From the NCBI RefSeq assembly GCF_009936175.1, contig NZ_AP019773.1:62001-126000 (forward strand): a stretch of DNA of 64,000 nt. The letters are read 5' to 3'. Shown in pieces: positions 28,583 to 37,737 of the stretch; the first letter of the stretch is position 1; the number at the start of each line of letters is the position of its first letter. Source of the DNA: Bartonella quintana. GTDB taxonomy: Bacteria > Pseudomonadota > Alphaproteobacteria > Rhizobiales > Rhizobiaceae. The position numbers and the translations under genes are program-made. The notes under the pieces were generated by a model. It was not told the DNA's origin. It did not search any database and saw nothing but the letters and a program-made list of their open reading frames with translations.

Positions 28583-29326
28583 TTAATAGTCGACTTGTGT
28601 CAAATAAAGTCCTGAAGGAGGTGCAACCATGCCACAACGCTTACGATCTTTAGCATGGAGAGCTGCTTCAAGATCTTGAGCAGTCCAACGTCCAATACCA
28701 ACTTCCATGAGGCTTCCTGCAAATGAACGGATTTGATGATGAAGAAAAGAGCGGGCTTGTGCATAGAGGAAGATCTCTTCTCCTTCCTTGTAAACATCGA
28801 GACGTTCAAGGGTACGAATAGGACTTTTGGCTTGGCAATGGGCTGAGCGGAAAGTGGTGAAATCATGTTGTCCTACAAGTTTTTGAGCAGCTTGATGCAT
28901 AGCGTCAACATTGAGAGGTTTTGGTATCCACCATACGCGTTTGATATTTAGGGCTGGTGGTGAGAGACGATTGAGAATTTTAAAGAGATAATGGCGTTTG
29001 ATTGCGGAGAATCGTGCATCAAAGCTATCCGGGACATTTTGTACGTTTAGGACGGCAATCTCTTCTCCCTGTTTTTGTAAATAAGCATTGAGTGCATCGC
29101 GGACAGTATATGTTTGCCAATTTTTGATGAAATCAACATGTGCAACTTGTCCTGTAGCATGAACACCAGCGTCAGTTCTGCCGGCTGTTGTAATGGTTAA
29201 TTGTTGTCCACTAAAATGAAAAATAGCCTGTTCAAGGGCACTTTGTATGGTATGAAGTTCTGCTTGGCGTTGCCAGCCAGCATAATTTGAGCCATCATAT
29301 TCAAGGGTGAGTTTAAAACGTGGCAT
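28583..29326 (-). CDS. truA: tRNA pseudouridine(38-40) synthase TruA
   Basis: TruA makes pseudouridine at positions 38-40 of the anticodon arm. Landmarks are MPRFKLTLEYDGSNYAGWQ at the start, GRTDAGVHATGQVAH with the catalytic Asp, HYLFKI, RSFLHHQIRSFAGSLMEVG, and CGMVAPPSGLYL at the end. The ATG at 29326 gives the standard start; the ATG at 29389 adds 21 hydrophobic, unrelated residues lying inside fmt. It starts one base beyond the fmt stop codon and is the last gene of def-fmt-truA, a common alphaproteobacterial unit. Confidence 0.94.
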   Translation of the reverse strand: MPRFKLTLEYDGSNYAGWQRQAELHTIQSALEQAIFHFSGQQLTITTAGRTDAGVHATGQVAHVDFIKNWQTYTVRDALNAYLQKQGEEIAVLNVQNVPDSFDARFSAIKRHYLFKILNRLSPPALNIKRVWWIPKPLNVDAMHQAAQKLVGQHDFTTFRSAHCQAKSPIRTLERLDVYKEGEEIFLYAQARSFLHHQIRSFAGSLMEVGIGRWTAQDLEAALHAKDRKRCGMVAPPSGLYLTQVDY

Positions 29327-29327
29327 A

Positions 29328-30257
29328 TCAAAAAACAGTAGAAAGACGAGCACCTCGCAAAAATGCTGCGCTATCAAGAATTTTACCACCAGATTTTTGG
29401 AGGGAAGTTATTTCTATCCGCCCTTGTCCACAATGAATAATTAAAGAATTGGGTTCTATCCACCCAATTTCACGAGAAGGGCCTTTTGTTAAGCGACTTC
29501 CGAGAATTTTTACGCGTTCTTCTCGACCGGCGATATTCATTTTGCACCAACAACCAGGAAAGGGAGAAAGAGCACGGATCTGCCTATGAATAAATTCTGC
29601 AGATTTTGTCCAATCAATGCGCGTTTCTTCCTTTTTGATTTTTGAGGCATAGGTTATATTTTCCTCTGATTGTGGAGTAAGTTTAAGTTGCCCTTTTTCA
29701 AGAGTCGATAGCATTTCTATCATAAGTTCTGCACCGATATGTGAGAGCTTGTTTGAAAGTTCATCGGCGGTGGTGTTATCAGTAATGGGGATAGAGCGAG
29801 ATAAAGCGATAGATCCGGTATCAAGTCCTTCATCCATTTTCATAATCATTATCCCTGTTTCCTTATCACCAGCCATAATTGCACGCTGAATAGGCGCAGC
29901 ACCACGCCAACGTGGTAAAAGTGAAGCGTGGGCATTGAAACAACCCAAACGCGGTGTTTCAAGAATGGCTTTCGGTAAGAATAGTCCATAGGCAACAACA
30001 ATAGCAACATCGACAGCAAGTTCTGCGAATTGTGCTTGTTTTTCGGCTGTTTTGAGTGTCTGTGGTGTGAAAACAGGAATGGATTTTGCTTGTGCTGCAT
30101 TTTGAACGGGTGAGGGGATCATTTTAAGACCACGACGTCCTGCTGGGCGGGGGGGTTGGCTATAAACAGCTACAATATCATGGCCAGCATCCAATAAAGC
30201 ATGTAAAATGGGAACGGAAAAATGAGGTGTTCCCATAAAACTTAATCGTAATCCCAT
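29328..30257 (-). CDS. fmt: Methionyl-tRNA formyltransferase
   Basis: Fmt adds a formyl group to initiator Met-tRNA using 10-formyl-THF. The 309-residue protein has [19 protein letters not shown], the catalytic-site stretch [18 protein letters not shown] (Asn and His), and [14 protein letters not shown], then a C-terminal OB-fold domain. It shares one base with def (TAATG), indicating coupled translation, and precedes truA directly. Def later removes the formyl group from the same proteins, so the pairing is functional. Confidence 0.95.
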   Translation of the reverse strand: MGLRLSFMGTPHFSVPILHALLDAGHDIVAVYSQPPRPAGRRGLKMIPSPVQNAAQAKSIPVFTPQTLKTAEKQAQFAELAVDVAIVVAYGLFLPKAILETPRLGCFNAHASLLPRWRGAAPIQRAIMAGDKETGIMIMKMDEGLDTGSIALSRSIPITDNTTADELSNKLSHIGAELMIEMLSTLEKGQLKLTPQSEENITYASKIKKEETRIDWTKSAEFIHRQIRALSPFPGCWCKMNIAGREERVKILGSRLTKGPSREIGWIEPNSLIIHCGQGRIEITSLQKSGGKILDSAAFLRGARLSTVF

Positions 30258-30787
30258 TACAAAATTGCTTCCTGTGCGTTTTTTTCTTTTGCGCGTTTTT
30301 TAAATTTTCGTATCACCATATCGCGTTTGATTTTCGAAATGTGATCAATAAAAAGGCGACCATTTAAATGGTCGATTTCGTGTTGCAAACAAGTAGCCAG
30401 GAGATGATCTGCCTCAATTTCTGTTTGTTTTCCTTCGCGATCTTGATAGCGAACACAGAGACGTTTGGGCCGTTCGATTTCTGTATAATACTCTGGAATA
30501 GAAAGGCAACCTTCTTTGCAAATATTACGCTCATCGGAAAGCCATAAGATTTCAGGATTAATAATAACAAGCGGATTTTTTTGGGTTTCATTTCTAGAGA
30601 CATCTATGACCAACATGCGTAGTGGTATCCCAATCTGAATAGCGGCAAGGCCAACACCTTGGGCATCATACATCGTTTCCAACATATCATCTGCGAGTTT
30701 TTGGATGGTTGAATCAACATGCTCGACAGGTTTGGACACTTCCCGTAAAATTGGATCAGGTAAAATAACTAAAGGTTTAATTGGCAT
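30257..30787 (-). CDS. def: Peptide deformylase
   Basis: The 176-residue metalloenzyme removes N-formyl groups from nascent proteins. All three PDF motifs are present: GVGLAAIQ (GxGxAAxQ), EGCLS (EGCLS, cysteine ligand) and QHEIDHLNG (QHExDH, two His ligands and catalytic Glu). The N-terminus [16 protein letters not shown] matches the family. It is the first gene of def-fmt-truA and divergent from rmuC with a 90-base gap. The ribosome site is weak. Confidence 0.96.
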   Translation of the reverse strand: MPIKPLVILPDPILREVSKPVEHVDSTIQKLADDMLETMYDAQGVGLAAIQIGIPLRMLVIDVSRNETQKNPLVIINPEILWLSDERNICKEGCLSIPEYYTEIERPKRLCVRYQDREGKQTEIEADHLLATCLQHEIDHLNGRLFIDHISKIKRDMVIRKFKKRAKEKNAQEAIL

Positions 30788-30876
30788 GGATGCAGATTAA
30801 TCAATGGTTTGTTATAGGTCAATATTGAATAACGGATTTTTGCGCTTTTTTAGATAAGAGCGTTATATTATTTCCC

Positions 30877-32061
30877 ATGTTTGATTCGTTTCTTTCTTTT
30901 ATGCTCTTTGGTGAACCTTTTGCTAAACTGATACATCTACTTTTGCTTATACTCGTTTGCTTGGCATTTTTTATGCTGTTACATTCTCATCGAAAAAAAA
31001 CACTTTTGGAAAGTGAAACTGCTGAACGCGCCCGTGAGGCACAAATGCAAATGGCGACATTGCTGAAAACACAAGCTGAAATGCAAGGGCGGATGCAAGC
31101 TATGGCAGAAATTTTTGGTCAAAGACAGGCTGAATTGAATAAATCTATTCATGAGCAATTCAATGGGATGGCAACCAATTTGGGTCACACTCTTCAGGTG
31201 CAGACAAAATCTACTTATGAAAGTTTGACTCGTTTGCAAGAGCGTTTAGCGGTAATTGATGCGGCGCAAAATAATCTTCAATCACTTACGGGACAGGTTG
31301 TTGAGCTACAGGCTATTTTAAGCAATAAGCAGACGCGTGGCACTTTTGGTCAAGGGCGGATGGAAGCAATTATTGCCGATGCTTTACCAACGAATGCGTA
31401 TGTTTTCCAAGCGACTCTTTCAAATGGAAAACGACCAGATTGTCTCATTCATATGCCTCATGAGGCACCCTCTCTTGTTATTGATGCTAAATTTCCTCTA
31501 GAGGCTTGGAATGCGATGCGTGCAGCATCATCATCTCAAGAACGCCAAAATGCAGAGCGCCAATTTCGCACTGATATGGAGGTACATATTCGTGATATTA
31601 CACAAAAATATTTGATTCCTGGAGAAACCCACGATACTGCTTTTCTCTTTGTACCATCGGAATCGATTTTTGCAACAATTTATGAAGATTTTGAGCCATT
31701 GGTACAAAAAGCCAATCGGGCGCATGTGATTATTGTATCACCATCTTTGTTAATGCTATCTGTTCAGGTTGTACAAACGATTATGAAAGATGCACGGATG
31801 CGGGAACAAGCACATTTTATCCAGTCAGAAGTAGCAAAATTGATGGAAGATTTTGAACGAATGGATACACGTGTTCGCGCTTTACAGAAACACTTTTACA
31901 AAGTGGGCGAGGATATTGAAGGGATTTTAACATCATCCTCTAAAATTATAAAACGGGCTAACCGTATTGAAGCTTTTGAATTAAAGGAGAAGGATTCTGT
32001 GTCAGCGCAAATGGCAACTTCTGGTCAATCGCAAACATTACATTTTGTTGATGAGGAATAA
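30877..32061 (+). CDS. rmuC: DNA recombination protein RmuC
   Basis: RmuC limits inversions at short inverted repeats; it contains a nuclease-like domain. The 394-residue protein has one N-terminal membrane segment (about residues 15-37: LIHLLLLILVCLAFFMLL) and a long coiled coil (about 45-150). The RmuC core follows with GTFGQGRMEAIIAD, PDCLIHMP, LVIDAKFPLEAW, DTAFLFVPSESIF and VIIVSPSLLMLSVQVVQ. Length and order are typical. It stands divergent from def and ahead of a lipoprotein gene 108 bases away. Confidence 0.92.
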   Translation: MFDSFLSFMLFGEPFAKLIHLLLLILVCLAFFMLLHSHRKKTLLESETAERAREAQMQMATLLKTQAEMQGRMQAMAEIFGQRQAELNKSIHEQFNGMATNLGHTLQVQTKSTYESLTRLQERLAVIDAAQNNLQSLTGQVVELQAILSNKQTRGTFGQGRMEAIIADALPTNAYVFQATLSNGKRPDCLIHMPHEAPSLVIDAKFPLEAWNAMRAASSSQERQNAERQFRTDMEVHIRDITQKYLIPGETHDTAFLFVPSESIFATIYEDFEPLVQKANRAHVIIVSPSLLMLSVQVVQTIMKDARMREQAHFIQSEVAKLMEDFERMDTRVRALQKHFYKVGEDIEGILTSSSKIIKRANRIEAFELKEKDSVSAQMATSGQSQTLHFVDEE

Positions 32062-32169
32062 AGTAAGGGTTTCACTACAACAGAATGTGATTGTATCCTT
32101 TGTTGATTGATAGTAATTTTTTAGTATCCATAGTGTGCGTTTTATTTTTTAATGAGAGGAAGAGAAAAT

Positions 32170-32757
32170 ATGCGACACCTTTTGTTTTTAGGAGCATTGG
32201 TGTTTTTTTTGGGAGGGTGTGCAAAAAAACCTCCTATATATACAAGCAATGTTTGCGCTATTTTAGCTCAAAAAGATGGTTTTTTTGATAATTGGGAAAA
32301 GGCTGCTAAAAAAGCAGAAATGCGCTACGCCATTCCTATGTCTATTATTCTTGCAACCATTAATGTGGAATCAAGTTTTCATCATAATGCACGTCCTCCA
32401 CGCAAAAAACTCTTTGGTTTTATTCCATGGAAACGTCAGTCGACAGCTTATGGTTATGCTCAAGCTCTTGACGGTACATGGGCAATGTATCTCCGCTCTA
32501 CAGGAAAATCTTTTGCTCGACGTACCAATTTTGCAGATGCTGCTGATTTTGTTGCTTGGTATCATCGTCAAACTGTTCAACAGAATGGTGTGAGGTTTAA
32601 TGATGCCTATAGACTTTATTTAAATTATCATATGGGACACGGTGCTTATGCGCGTAGTGGGGGTCGTGTAACTGCAGCACTTGCACAGGCAGCAGAACGT
32701 ATGGCAGAAATATCGAGCCACTATGAACAACAATTAAGGACATGTAGACGGCGTTAG
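32170..32757 (+). CDS. Transglycosylase SLT-like lipoprotein
   Basis: The 195-residue protein has a lipoprotein signal (MRHLLFLGALVFFLGGC) with lipobox LGGC, so it is probably membrane-anchored in the periplasm. The mature part contains a lysozyme-like SLT fold: ILATINVESSFHHNARPP with the likely catalytic Glu, then YGYAQALDGTW and NYHMGHGAYARSG. It is probably a peptidoglycan-cleaving lytic transglycosylase. The ATG at 32170 follows GAGGAAGAG; an upstream ATG at 32152 would spoil the signal peptide. A long degenerate spacer follows. Confidence 0.85.
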   Translation: MRHLLFLGALVFFLGGCAKKPPIYTSNVCAILAQKDGFFDNWEKAAKKAEMRYAIPMSIILATINVESSFHHNARPPRKKLFGFIPWKRQSTAYGYAQALDGTWAMYLRSTGKSFARRTNFADAADFVAWYHRQTVQQNGVRFNDAYRLYLNYHMGHGAYARSGGRVTAALAQAAERMAEISSHYEQQLRTCRRR

Positions 32758-34181
32758 GGGGACTGTGAAAATATCTGAATCGGGGATTGGAGTGGTTTTG
32801 AAATTGATTCGATAACCAGATTTGTCATGATTGAATGGACAGATATAGCTTTTCTTGTTACACAAATTAAGTAAATCCAGGCGATAGGAGGAGGCTTTTG
32901 CAATGTATTTGGGAGGACGATGTAAAGGATATTTTTATAAAAATCTTTTTTGAGAAGAAGATCTTGTTTCAAGAAGTAAAAAGTTCAACATAAAAATCTG
33001 GCAGAATGATCCGCCAAATAAAATTGATCAACAAAAGCCTCTCTATCAAAGGGGAAAAAATAAACGTTGCTGTTCAAAAAGATGAGTGGTCTGTAAACAG
33101 AAAAGCTTGAAATTAAGCTCCACCGTACTTCTTGATTAAAAAGAACTATGATTCCTTAAAACCAGAATTATTTTCTTCCAGTTTATCCAGAGAAAAAGGT
33201 TTTCCATCGTGCTTTATCGGGCAACGGACGAATCTATAAGTATGGGTCAGTTGTTTTTTTGTGAAGCAATCTAAGTTTTGTGCATTAAATTAAGATTTGA
33301 GATAAAAGTAGAATGGTAGTAATGTTCCATTTGTAAAGAACAGGCATATTACTACGCAGAAGCATTTCATCAGTTAAGGATTGACAAAGGATTTACGATT
33401 TATTGAGGATAAGTCTCTCTCAGTACACGTGAGGACTAAAAACCTTACCCAATGCTTTGTGAAATGGGTTCATTTTCTTTTAAGCGTGTGGACTCAATGG
33501 CAAAAATTTCCCCTTTGCATTTCACGCAAGTAGTCTAGCACCCACGGCAAAGTGGCATGGCATCTATTAATAAATGTTATCAATCCTGGTGTCAGAAAGA
33601 TGGCCGGTATTTAGTTTTTGAAGATCTTATCAAGAATTTACAGGTTATGATGGTAAAACTGTAAGGATCAATACTCCCTTTATCTTGGTCCATCTCTATG
33701 CTGGAAACTATAAATTGTGCAGCAGGCTATAAAGAAGATAAGCATGAGAGGGAAGCGTTGGCAAAAAGCAAGCCAAATTTATCCTCGAAGCGTCATGCTG
33801 TGGTGGATGTTTTGAGTCAAGCTTTACATGTTCTTCTTAACAATAAGAGACTGCAATGATATTATCCAAGCAGATCAGCTTCTTTATGGGGGATAAAAAT
33901 ATGCAAGTTATTACTTCTAAAGGTTACACCTCAAAGATACGAAGAGAATGGGTGAAAAAGCAAGACAGCGTCACTGTTCTTGCTTGCCGCTTAAAGGGGT
34001 AAACAACACAGAACAATAGCGAACAATTTTAAAAAGAACGCTATCTTATCGAAGGCTTCTTCAATAAATGCAATCACTTTAGACGTATCTCCTCGTGGGA
34101 GGATAAAGAGCTTCTTCTTTTATGGAATTGTTTTTTTAAGCTCCAATCATCCTCTGGCTTAGAGATTGAAGTACACACAAT
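32758..34181. other. 1.4-kb degenerate spacer with ORF remnants
   Basis: No intact gene is seen. Short protein-like stretches survive on the plus strand: a 25-codon run with PEKKVFHRALSGNGRIYKYG near 33187-33260, and a 53-codon ORF at 33698-33859 with EREALAKSKPNLSSKRHAV. Neither has a ribosome site or a recognised family. The pattern suggests one or more decayed genes. No terminator, repeat array or tRNA remnant was found. Confidence 0.45.
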
Positions 34182-34433
34182 TTAATGCAGAGTTACAATT
34201 TGTAGTTCATGCTCATTGGCTCCTGCAAGAGCGATAGAGCGCTCATCGGATAAAATGATCGGATAACCTGTTTCACCAAAAAGAGCCCATATTGTAATGC
34301 CTGGGGTCATTGGTGGAAGATCTGGAAAGTTTTTAGCTAGATCATCTGTACAAACTTTTTTTAAATAAGCAACCTGGCCTGTATCAGAATGGGTCATATC
34401 TTGCAACGACAAATTTTGTTTATGCTCTCCCAT
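34182..34433 (-). CDS. DUF1150 family protein
   Basis: The 83-residue protein has the DUF1150 pattern: VAYLKKVCTDDL in the middle, WALFGETGYPIILSDER with conserved Gly and acidic residues, and ANEHELQIVTLH at the end. The function is unknown. It follows hsp20 by 25 bases in what looks like one operon, a pairing repeated in many Rhizobiales, so a role in the heat response or as an Hsp20 partner is possible. No signal peptide or membrane segment is seen. Confidence 0.8.
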   Translation of the reverse strand: MGEHKQNLSLQDMTHSDTGQVAYLKKVCTDDLAKNFPDLPPMTPGITIWALFGETGYPIILSDERSIALAGANEHELQIVTLH

Positions 34434-34458
34434 TTCATTATTCCTTTACGCTTCAACT

Positions 34459-34890
34459 TTATGACTCAGCACTACTGACTTTAATTGGAATCTGCTTTAT
34501 TTGTTTTTTTGATTTCGGTTGGTATAAGTTAATTGATAAAAGACCATTTTTCAACTCGGCATTTGTGACGTGCATTCCTTCAGCAAGAACAAACGTACGT
34601 TGGAATTGGCGTGCAGCTATACCACGATATAAATATTGACGGTTTTGATTGTCGGTTTGTTTGCCATGAATGATCAGTTGATTGCAGTCTAGAAAAATAG
34701 TGAGATTATTGACTTTAAATCCGGCAACAGCCAAAGTGATGCGTATATGGTTTGCTTCATCGTTTTTGTGTAAACGCTCTATATTATAGGCTGGATAGGT
34801 CTCATCAGCTTTATTAATACGTCGCAATGTTTTCTCCACCGCTTCAAATCCTAAAAGAAGGGGATTGGAGAAAGGCGTCACATGTGTCAT
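34459..34890 (-). CDS. Small heat-shock protein Hsp20 (IbpA-like)
   Basis: The 143-residue protein has an N-terminal arm starting MTHVTPFSNPLLLGFEAVE. An alpha-crystallin domain (about residues 35-125) includes YPAYNIERL, HIRITLAVAGF, IHGKQTD and YRGIAARQFQRTFVLAEGM, and a C-terminal tail carries a KIPIK-like anchor near the end. It holds unfolding proteins for DnaK/DnaJ. The ATG at 34890 has GAGG upstream; one at 34908 would overlap that site. A RpoH-type promoter lies 60 bases upstream. DUF1150 is downstream in the same unit. Confidence 0.92.
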   Translation of the reverse strand: MTHVTPFSNPLLLGFEAVEKTLRRINKADETYPAYNIERLHKNDEANHIRITLAVAGFKVNNLTIFLDCNQLIIHGKQTDNQNRQYLYRGIAARQFQRTFVLAEGMHVTNAELKNGLLSINLYQPKSKKQIKQIPIKVSSAES

Positions 34891-34949
34891 TGTGAATGTC
34901 CTCTTCAAAGCGGCTATACTCTAAAAAAAGCGTTTGTTCTATCCCTCTC

Positions 34950-34978
34950 ATATGGCAAGTGTAAGTGGTAACTTCAAG
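34950..34978 (-). promoter_or_regulatory. RpoH (sigma-32) promoter for hsp20-DUF1150
   Basis: On the minus strand CTTGAA (34978-34973) is followed after exactly 17 bases by CCATAT (34955-34950), a close match to heat-shock promoters of this class. It sits in the 108-base gap between hsp20 and the divergent nth gene. Confidence 0.65.
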
Positions 34979-34998
34979 AGGAAAGATGAGAGAGTTCA

Positions 34999-35739
34999 AT
35001 GACTCACAAAACAGTAAAATTGTTAAAAGCAAGAGAAATTGCTGGAATATTGTATAGGGAAGCTGAAATTGCAGAAATATTTCGCCGTTTTTCTGTTCAA
35101 CGTCCTACCCCCAAAAGTGATCTTATTTATACCAATATTTTTACTCTTTTGGTTGCAGTTGTTCTTTCAGCTCAAGCTACAGATGCGAGCGTTAATAAAG
35201 TGACGAAAGAATTATTTCGCCTTGCTGATCACCCGGAAAAAATGGTTGCGTTAGGAGAAGAAGAAATTGCACGTCATATTCGTACAGTTGGGCTTTGGCG
35301 TGCAAAAGCACGCAATGTTTACGCGCTTTGCAGCTTTTTAATTGATCAGTATGGCGGGCAAGTGCCTGATAATCGTGAGGCTCTTATGACACTTCCTGGG
35401 GTAGGACGTAAAACGGCTAATGTTGTTTTGAATGTTGCTTTTGGGCAACCTACAATAGCGGTGGACACGCATATTTTGCGTCTTGGGAATCGTCTTGGTT
35501 TAGCGCCTGGTAAAACACCAGAGATTGTCGAAGAAAAGTTGCTAAAGATTATACCAGTTCGTTATCTTCGTTATGCACATCATTGGCTCGTTTTACATGG
35601 GCGTTATATTTGCCAAGCGCGTAAAGCACAATGTAGGCAATGTATCATTGCTGATTTATGTAAAGCAGCAATCAAAACAAATGCAGTTCCAGCACCTTTG
35701 GTTGAAATTCAGGGCAATGGAGCTCCGATTTTTTTTTGA
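34999..35739 (+). CDS. nth: Endonuclease III
   Basis: Nth is a DNA glycosylase/AP lyase that removes oxidised pyrimidines. The 246-residue protein has LVAVVLSAQATDASVNKV, the helix-hairpin-helix LPGVGRKTANVV with the catalytic Lys, and VDTHILRL with the catalytic Asp. The [4Fe-4S] cysteines are in CQARKAQCRQCIIADLC with the classic C-x6-C-x2-C-x5-C spacing. The N-terminus is about 30 residues longer than in E. coli, common in Rhizobiales. It is divergent from hsp20 and upstream of rpmI. Confidence 0.95.
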   Translation: MTHKTVKLLKAREIAGILYREAEIAEIFRRFSVQRPTPKSDLIYTNIFTLLVAVVLSAQATDASVNKVTKELFRLADHPEKMVALGEEEIARHIRTVGLWRAKARNVYALCSFLIDQYGGQVPDNREALMTLPGVGRKTANVVLNVAFGQPTIAVDTHILRLGNRLGLAPGKTPEIVEEKLLKIIPVRYLRYAHHWLVLHGRYICQARKAQCRQCIIADLCKAAIKTNAVPAPLVEIQGNGAPIFF

Positions 35740-35789
35740 TACGGACTTGCTATTTTGTGTATACTGGCTTATGAAAATACTGTTAGAGT

Positions 35790-35847
35790 CACCTGGCAGG
35801 GCATGCCGTGGCTATTTAAATGCTTGTTCAAGCGTTGGTCCGCTTGA
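35790..35847 (+). promoter_or_regulatory. Structured leader before rpmI-rplT
   Basis: Two hairpins lie 40 to 100 bases before rpmI. The first is CAC(CT)GGCA-GGGCA-TGCCGTG (35790-35810). The second is TCAAGCG-TTGGTC-CGCTTGA (35828-35847). The position fits a ribosomal-protein autoregulatory leader, since L20 binds the leader of this operon in other bacteria. No homology to a known leader was established. Confidence 0.35.
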
Positions 35848-35887
35848 GTGAAAAGATCCACCTGACTAAAATGTATGGAGTAGCAAA

Positions 35888-36091
35888 ATGCCCAAGATGA
35901 AGACCAAATCATCAGCTAAAAAGCGATTTAAAATCACTGCGTCAGGCAAAGTTAAGGTAGCGGCTGCAGGTAAACGCCATGGCATGATTAAACGTTCAAA
36001 TAAATTTATTCGCGATGCTCGTGGAACAATGGTTTTGAGTGATCAAGATGCTAAAAAAGTCATTCAATATTATTTACCGAATGGTTTTTAA
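35888..36091 (+). CDS. rpmI: 50S ribosomal protein L35
   Basis: The 67-residue basic protein starts [20 protein letters not shown] and contains [19 protein letters not shown], both typical of bL35. It binds 23S rRNA in the large subunit. It is followed after 33 bases by rplT in the usual order. infC, normally ahead of this pair in enterobacteria, is at 2.2 kb on the other strand. A GGAGTAGC ribosome site precedes the ATG. Confidence 0.97.
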   Translation: MPKMKTKSSAKKRFKITASGKVKVAAAGKRHGMIKRSNKFIRDARGTMVLSDQDAKKVIQYYLPNGF

Positions 36092-36124
36092 ACCTTGCGC
36101 TTTTGATTTTTAGGAGATTATTAC

Positions 36125-36526
36125 ATGGCACGTGTAAAAAGAGGTGTGACAGCGCACGCTAAGCACAAAAAAGTTCTTAAACAAGCTGAAGGCTTTTACG
36201 GTCGTCGTAAAAATACTATTCGTGCAGCTAAAGCAGCGGTTGATCGTTCGAAGCAGTATGCTTACCGTGATCGCAAAAATAGGAAACGCACTTTTCGTGC
36301 TTTGTGGATTCAGAGAATCAATGCTGCTGTTCGCGCAGAAGGCTTAACTTATGGACGCTTTATTGATGGTTTATCAAAAGCCGGTATTGAGATTGATCGT
36401 AAGGTTCTTTCAGACATAGCAGTTCATGAGTCAGCGGCATTCTCTGCTTTAGTAGCTTCCGCAAAGAAAGCTTTAGAGTATTTGAGAGATACAACGTCTA
36501 ATGCTTTTGAAGGCGCTGTCAAGTAA
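36125..36526 (+). CDS. rplT: 50S ribosomal protein L20
   Basis: The 133-residue protein begins [20 protein letters not shown], with [42 protein letters not shown] and [16 protein letters not shown] blocks characteristic of bL20. L20 nucleates 23S rRNA folding and represses its own operon in several bacteria. It is downstream of rpmI and ahead of a terminator and pheST. A slightly longer C-terminus than E. coli L20 is usual in alphaproteobacteria. Confidence 0.97.
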   Translation: MARVKRGVTAHAKHKKVLKQAEGFYGRRKNTIRAAKAAVDRSKQYAYRDRKNRKRTFRALWIQRINAAVRAEGLTYGRFIDGLSKAGIEIDRKVLSDIAVHESAAFSALVASAKKALEYLRDTTSNAFEGAVK

Positions 36527-36563
36527 GCCAGTCGCGTTCTCTTAAAGCACATTCATTCGGGAT

Positions 36564-36597
36564 CCCGTTCTGGTTTTTGCTAGTGCGGGTTTTTTTA
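36564..36597 (+). terminator. Terminator (or pheST attenuator) after rplT
   Basis: CCCG (36564-36567) pairs with CGGG (36586-36589), with CT/AG pairing further in, followed by an uninterrupted run of T (36590-36597). It ends rpmI-rplT transcription 23 bases before pheS. Some pheST operons use attenuation here, but no Phe-rich leader peptide was found. Confidence 0.55.
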
Positions 36598-36619
36598 TTC
36601 AAACAAGATAGGCAAAAGT

Positions 36620-37699
36620 ATGAACGATATTGAGCGTCTTGAAAAAGAAATTTGTTTGGCTTTAGAGGCAGCGAGTGATGAACAGACACTTGAAACAGTG
36701 CGTATTGCAGCGTTAGGCAAAAAAGGCTGCATCGCTGAAAAATTAAAAGCATTAGGAAAGATGGATGTTGAAGAACGCCATAAAGTTGGACCAGTTCTTA
36801 ATGGATTAAAAAATCGTGTTTTAGAATTATGGGTGCAAAAGCGTGATCTTCTTAAGCGTCAGGCAATGGATACGCGACTTTCTCGTGAAACGGTTGATGT
36901 TACCTTGCCTGTTCGTTCTTCACCTCTAGAACGGGGGCGTATTCACCCTATCTCACAGGTGATTGAGGAAATTATAGCTATTTATGCGAATATGGGTTTT
37001 TCACTTGCAGAGGGACCAGATATTGAAACAGATTATTATAATTTTACGGCATTGAATTTTCCTGAAGGTCATCCAGCTCGCGAAATGCATGATACCTTCT
37101 TTTTTGATGTTGATAAAACGGGAGAGCGGAAATTATTGCGTACCCATACATCACCTGTGCAAATTCGTACGATGGAAAAGCAAAAAGCACCGATACGTAT
37201 CATTATTCCTGGAAAAACTTATCGTATGGATTCGGATGCGACTCATTCCCCCATGTTTCATCAGGTAGAAGGTCTTGTGATTGATAAAACTTCTACTATT
37301 GCGCATATGATGTGGCTTCATGAGACTTTCTGTAAAGCTTTTTTTGAAGTTCCTTCTGTAAATATGCGTTTCCGCCCCTCTTTTTTTCCTTTCACTGAAC
37401 CATCCATGGAAGTGGATATTCAATGTGATCGCTCTGGTTCGAAAGTAAAATTCGGGGAAGGACAGGATTGGCTGGAAATTTTAGGCTGCGGAATGGTGCA
37501 TCCTTATGTCTTACAGAATGTTGGTTTAGATCCCGATGTGTATCAGGGTTTTGCATGGGGAATGGGCATTGATCGTATTGCGATGTTAAAATACGGTATG
37601 CCTGATTTGCGGGCTTTTTTTGATGCTGATCTGCGTTGGTTAGATCATTATGGCTTTCGCTGTTTTGACATGCCTGCTTTTTTTCCTGGTTTAAGATAA
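36620..37699 (+). CDS. pheS: Phenylalanyl-tRNA synthetase alpha subunit
   Basis: PheS carries the catalytic core of the heterotetrameric (alpha2beta2) enzyme that charges tRNA-Phe. The 359-residue protein has a coiled-coil N-terminus for tRNA binding. Class II motifs follow: [13 protein letters not shown] (motif 1), [14 protein letters not shown] then [16 protein letters not shown] (motif 2 region), and [17 protein letters not shown] (motif 3). It precedes pheT by 38 bases in an operon. The ATG follows ATAGGC. Confidence 0.97.
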   Translation: MNDIERLEKEICLALEAASDEQTLETVRIAALGKKGCIAEKLKALGKMDVEERHKVGPVLNGLKNRVLELWVQKRDLLKRQAMDTRLSRETVDVTLPVRSSPLERGRIHPISQVIEEIIAIYANMGFSLAEGPDIETDYYNFTALNFPEGHPAREMHDTFFFDVDKTGERKLLRTHTSPVQIRTMEKQKAPIRIIIPGKTYRMDSDATHSPMFHQVEGLVIDKTSTIAHMMWLHETFCKAFFEVPSVNMRFRPSFFPFTEPSMEVDIQCDRSGSKVKFGEGQDWLEILGCGMVHPYVLQNVGLDPDVYQGFAWGMGIDRIAMLKYGMPDLRAFFDADLRWLDHYGFRCFDMPAFFPGLR

Positions 37700-37737
37700 T
37701 GTGTGATCTTGTCATAGTTTTTCTGTGAGGTTTTAAA

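Noticed and set aside
34891..34949. RNA thermometer (ROSE or fourU) in the hsp20 leader
   Set aside because: No convincing pairing of the GAGG ribosome site with a UUGCU or UUUU stretch could be drawn by eye.
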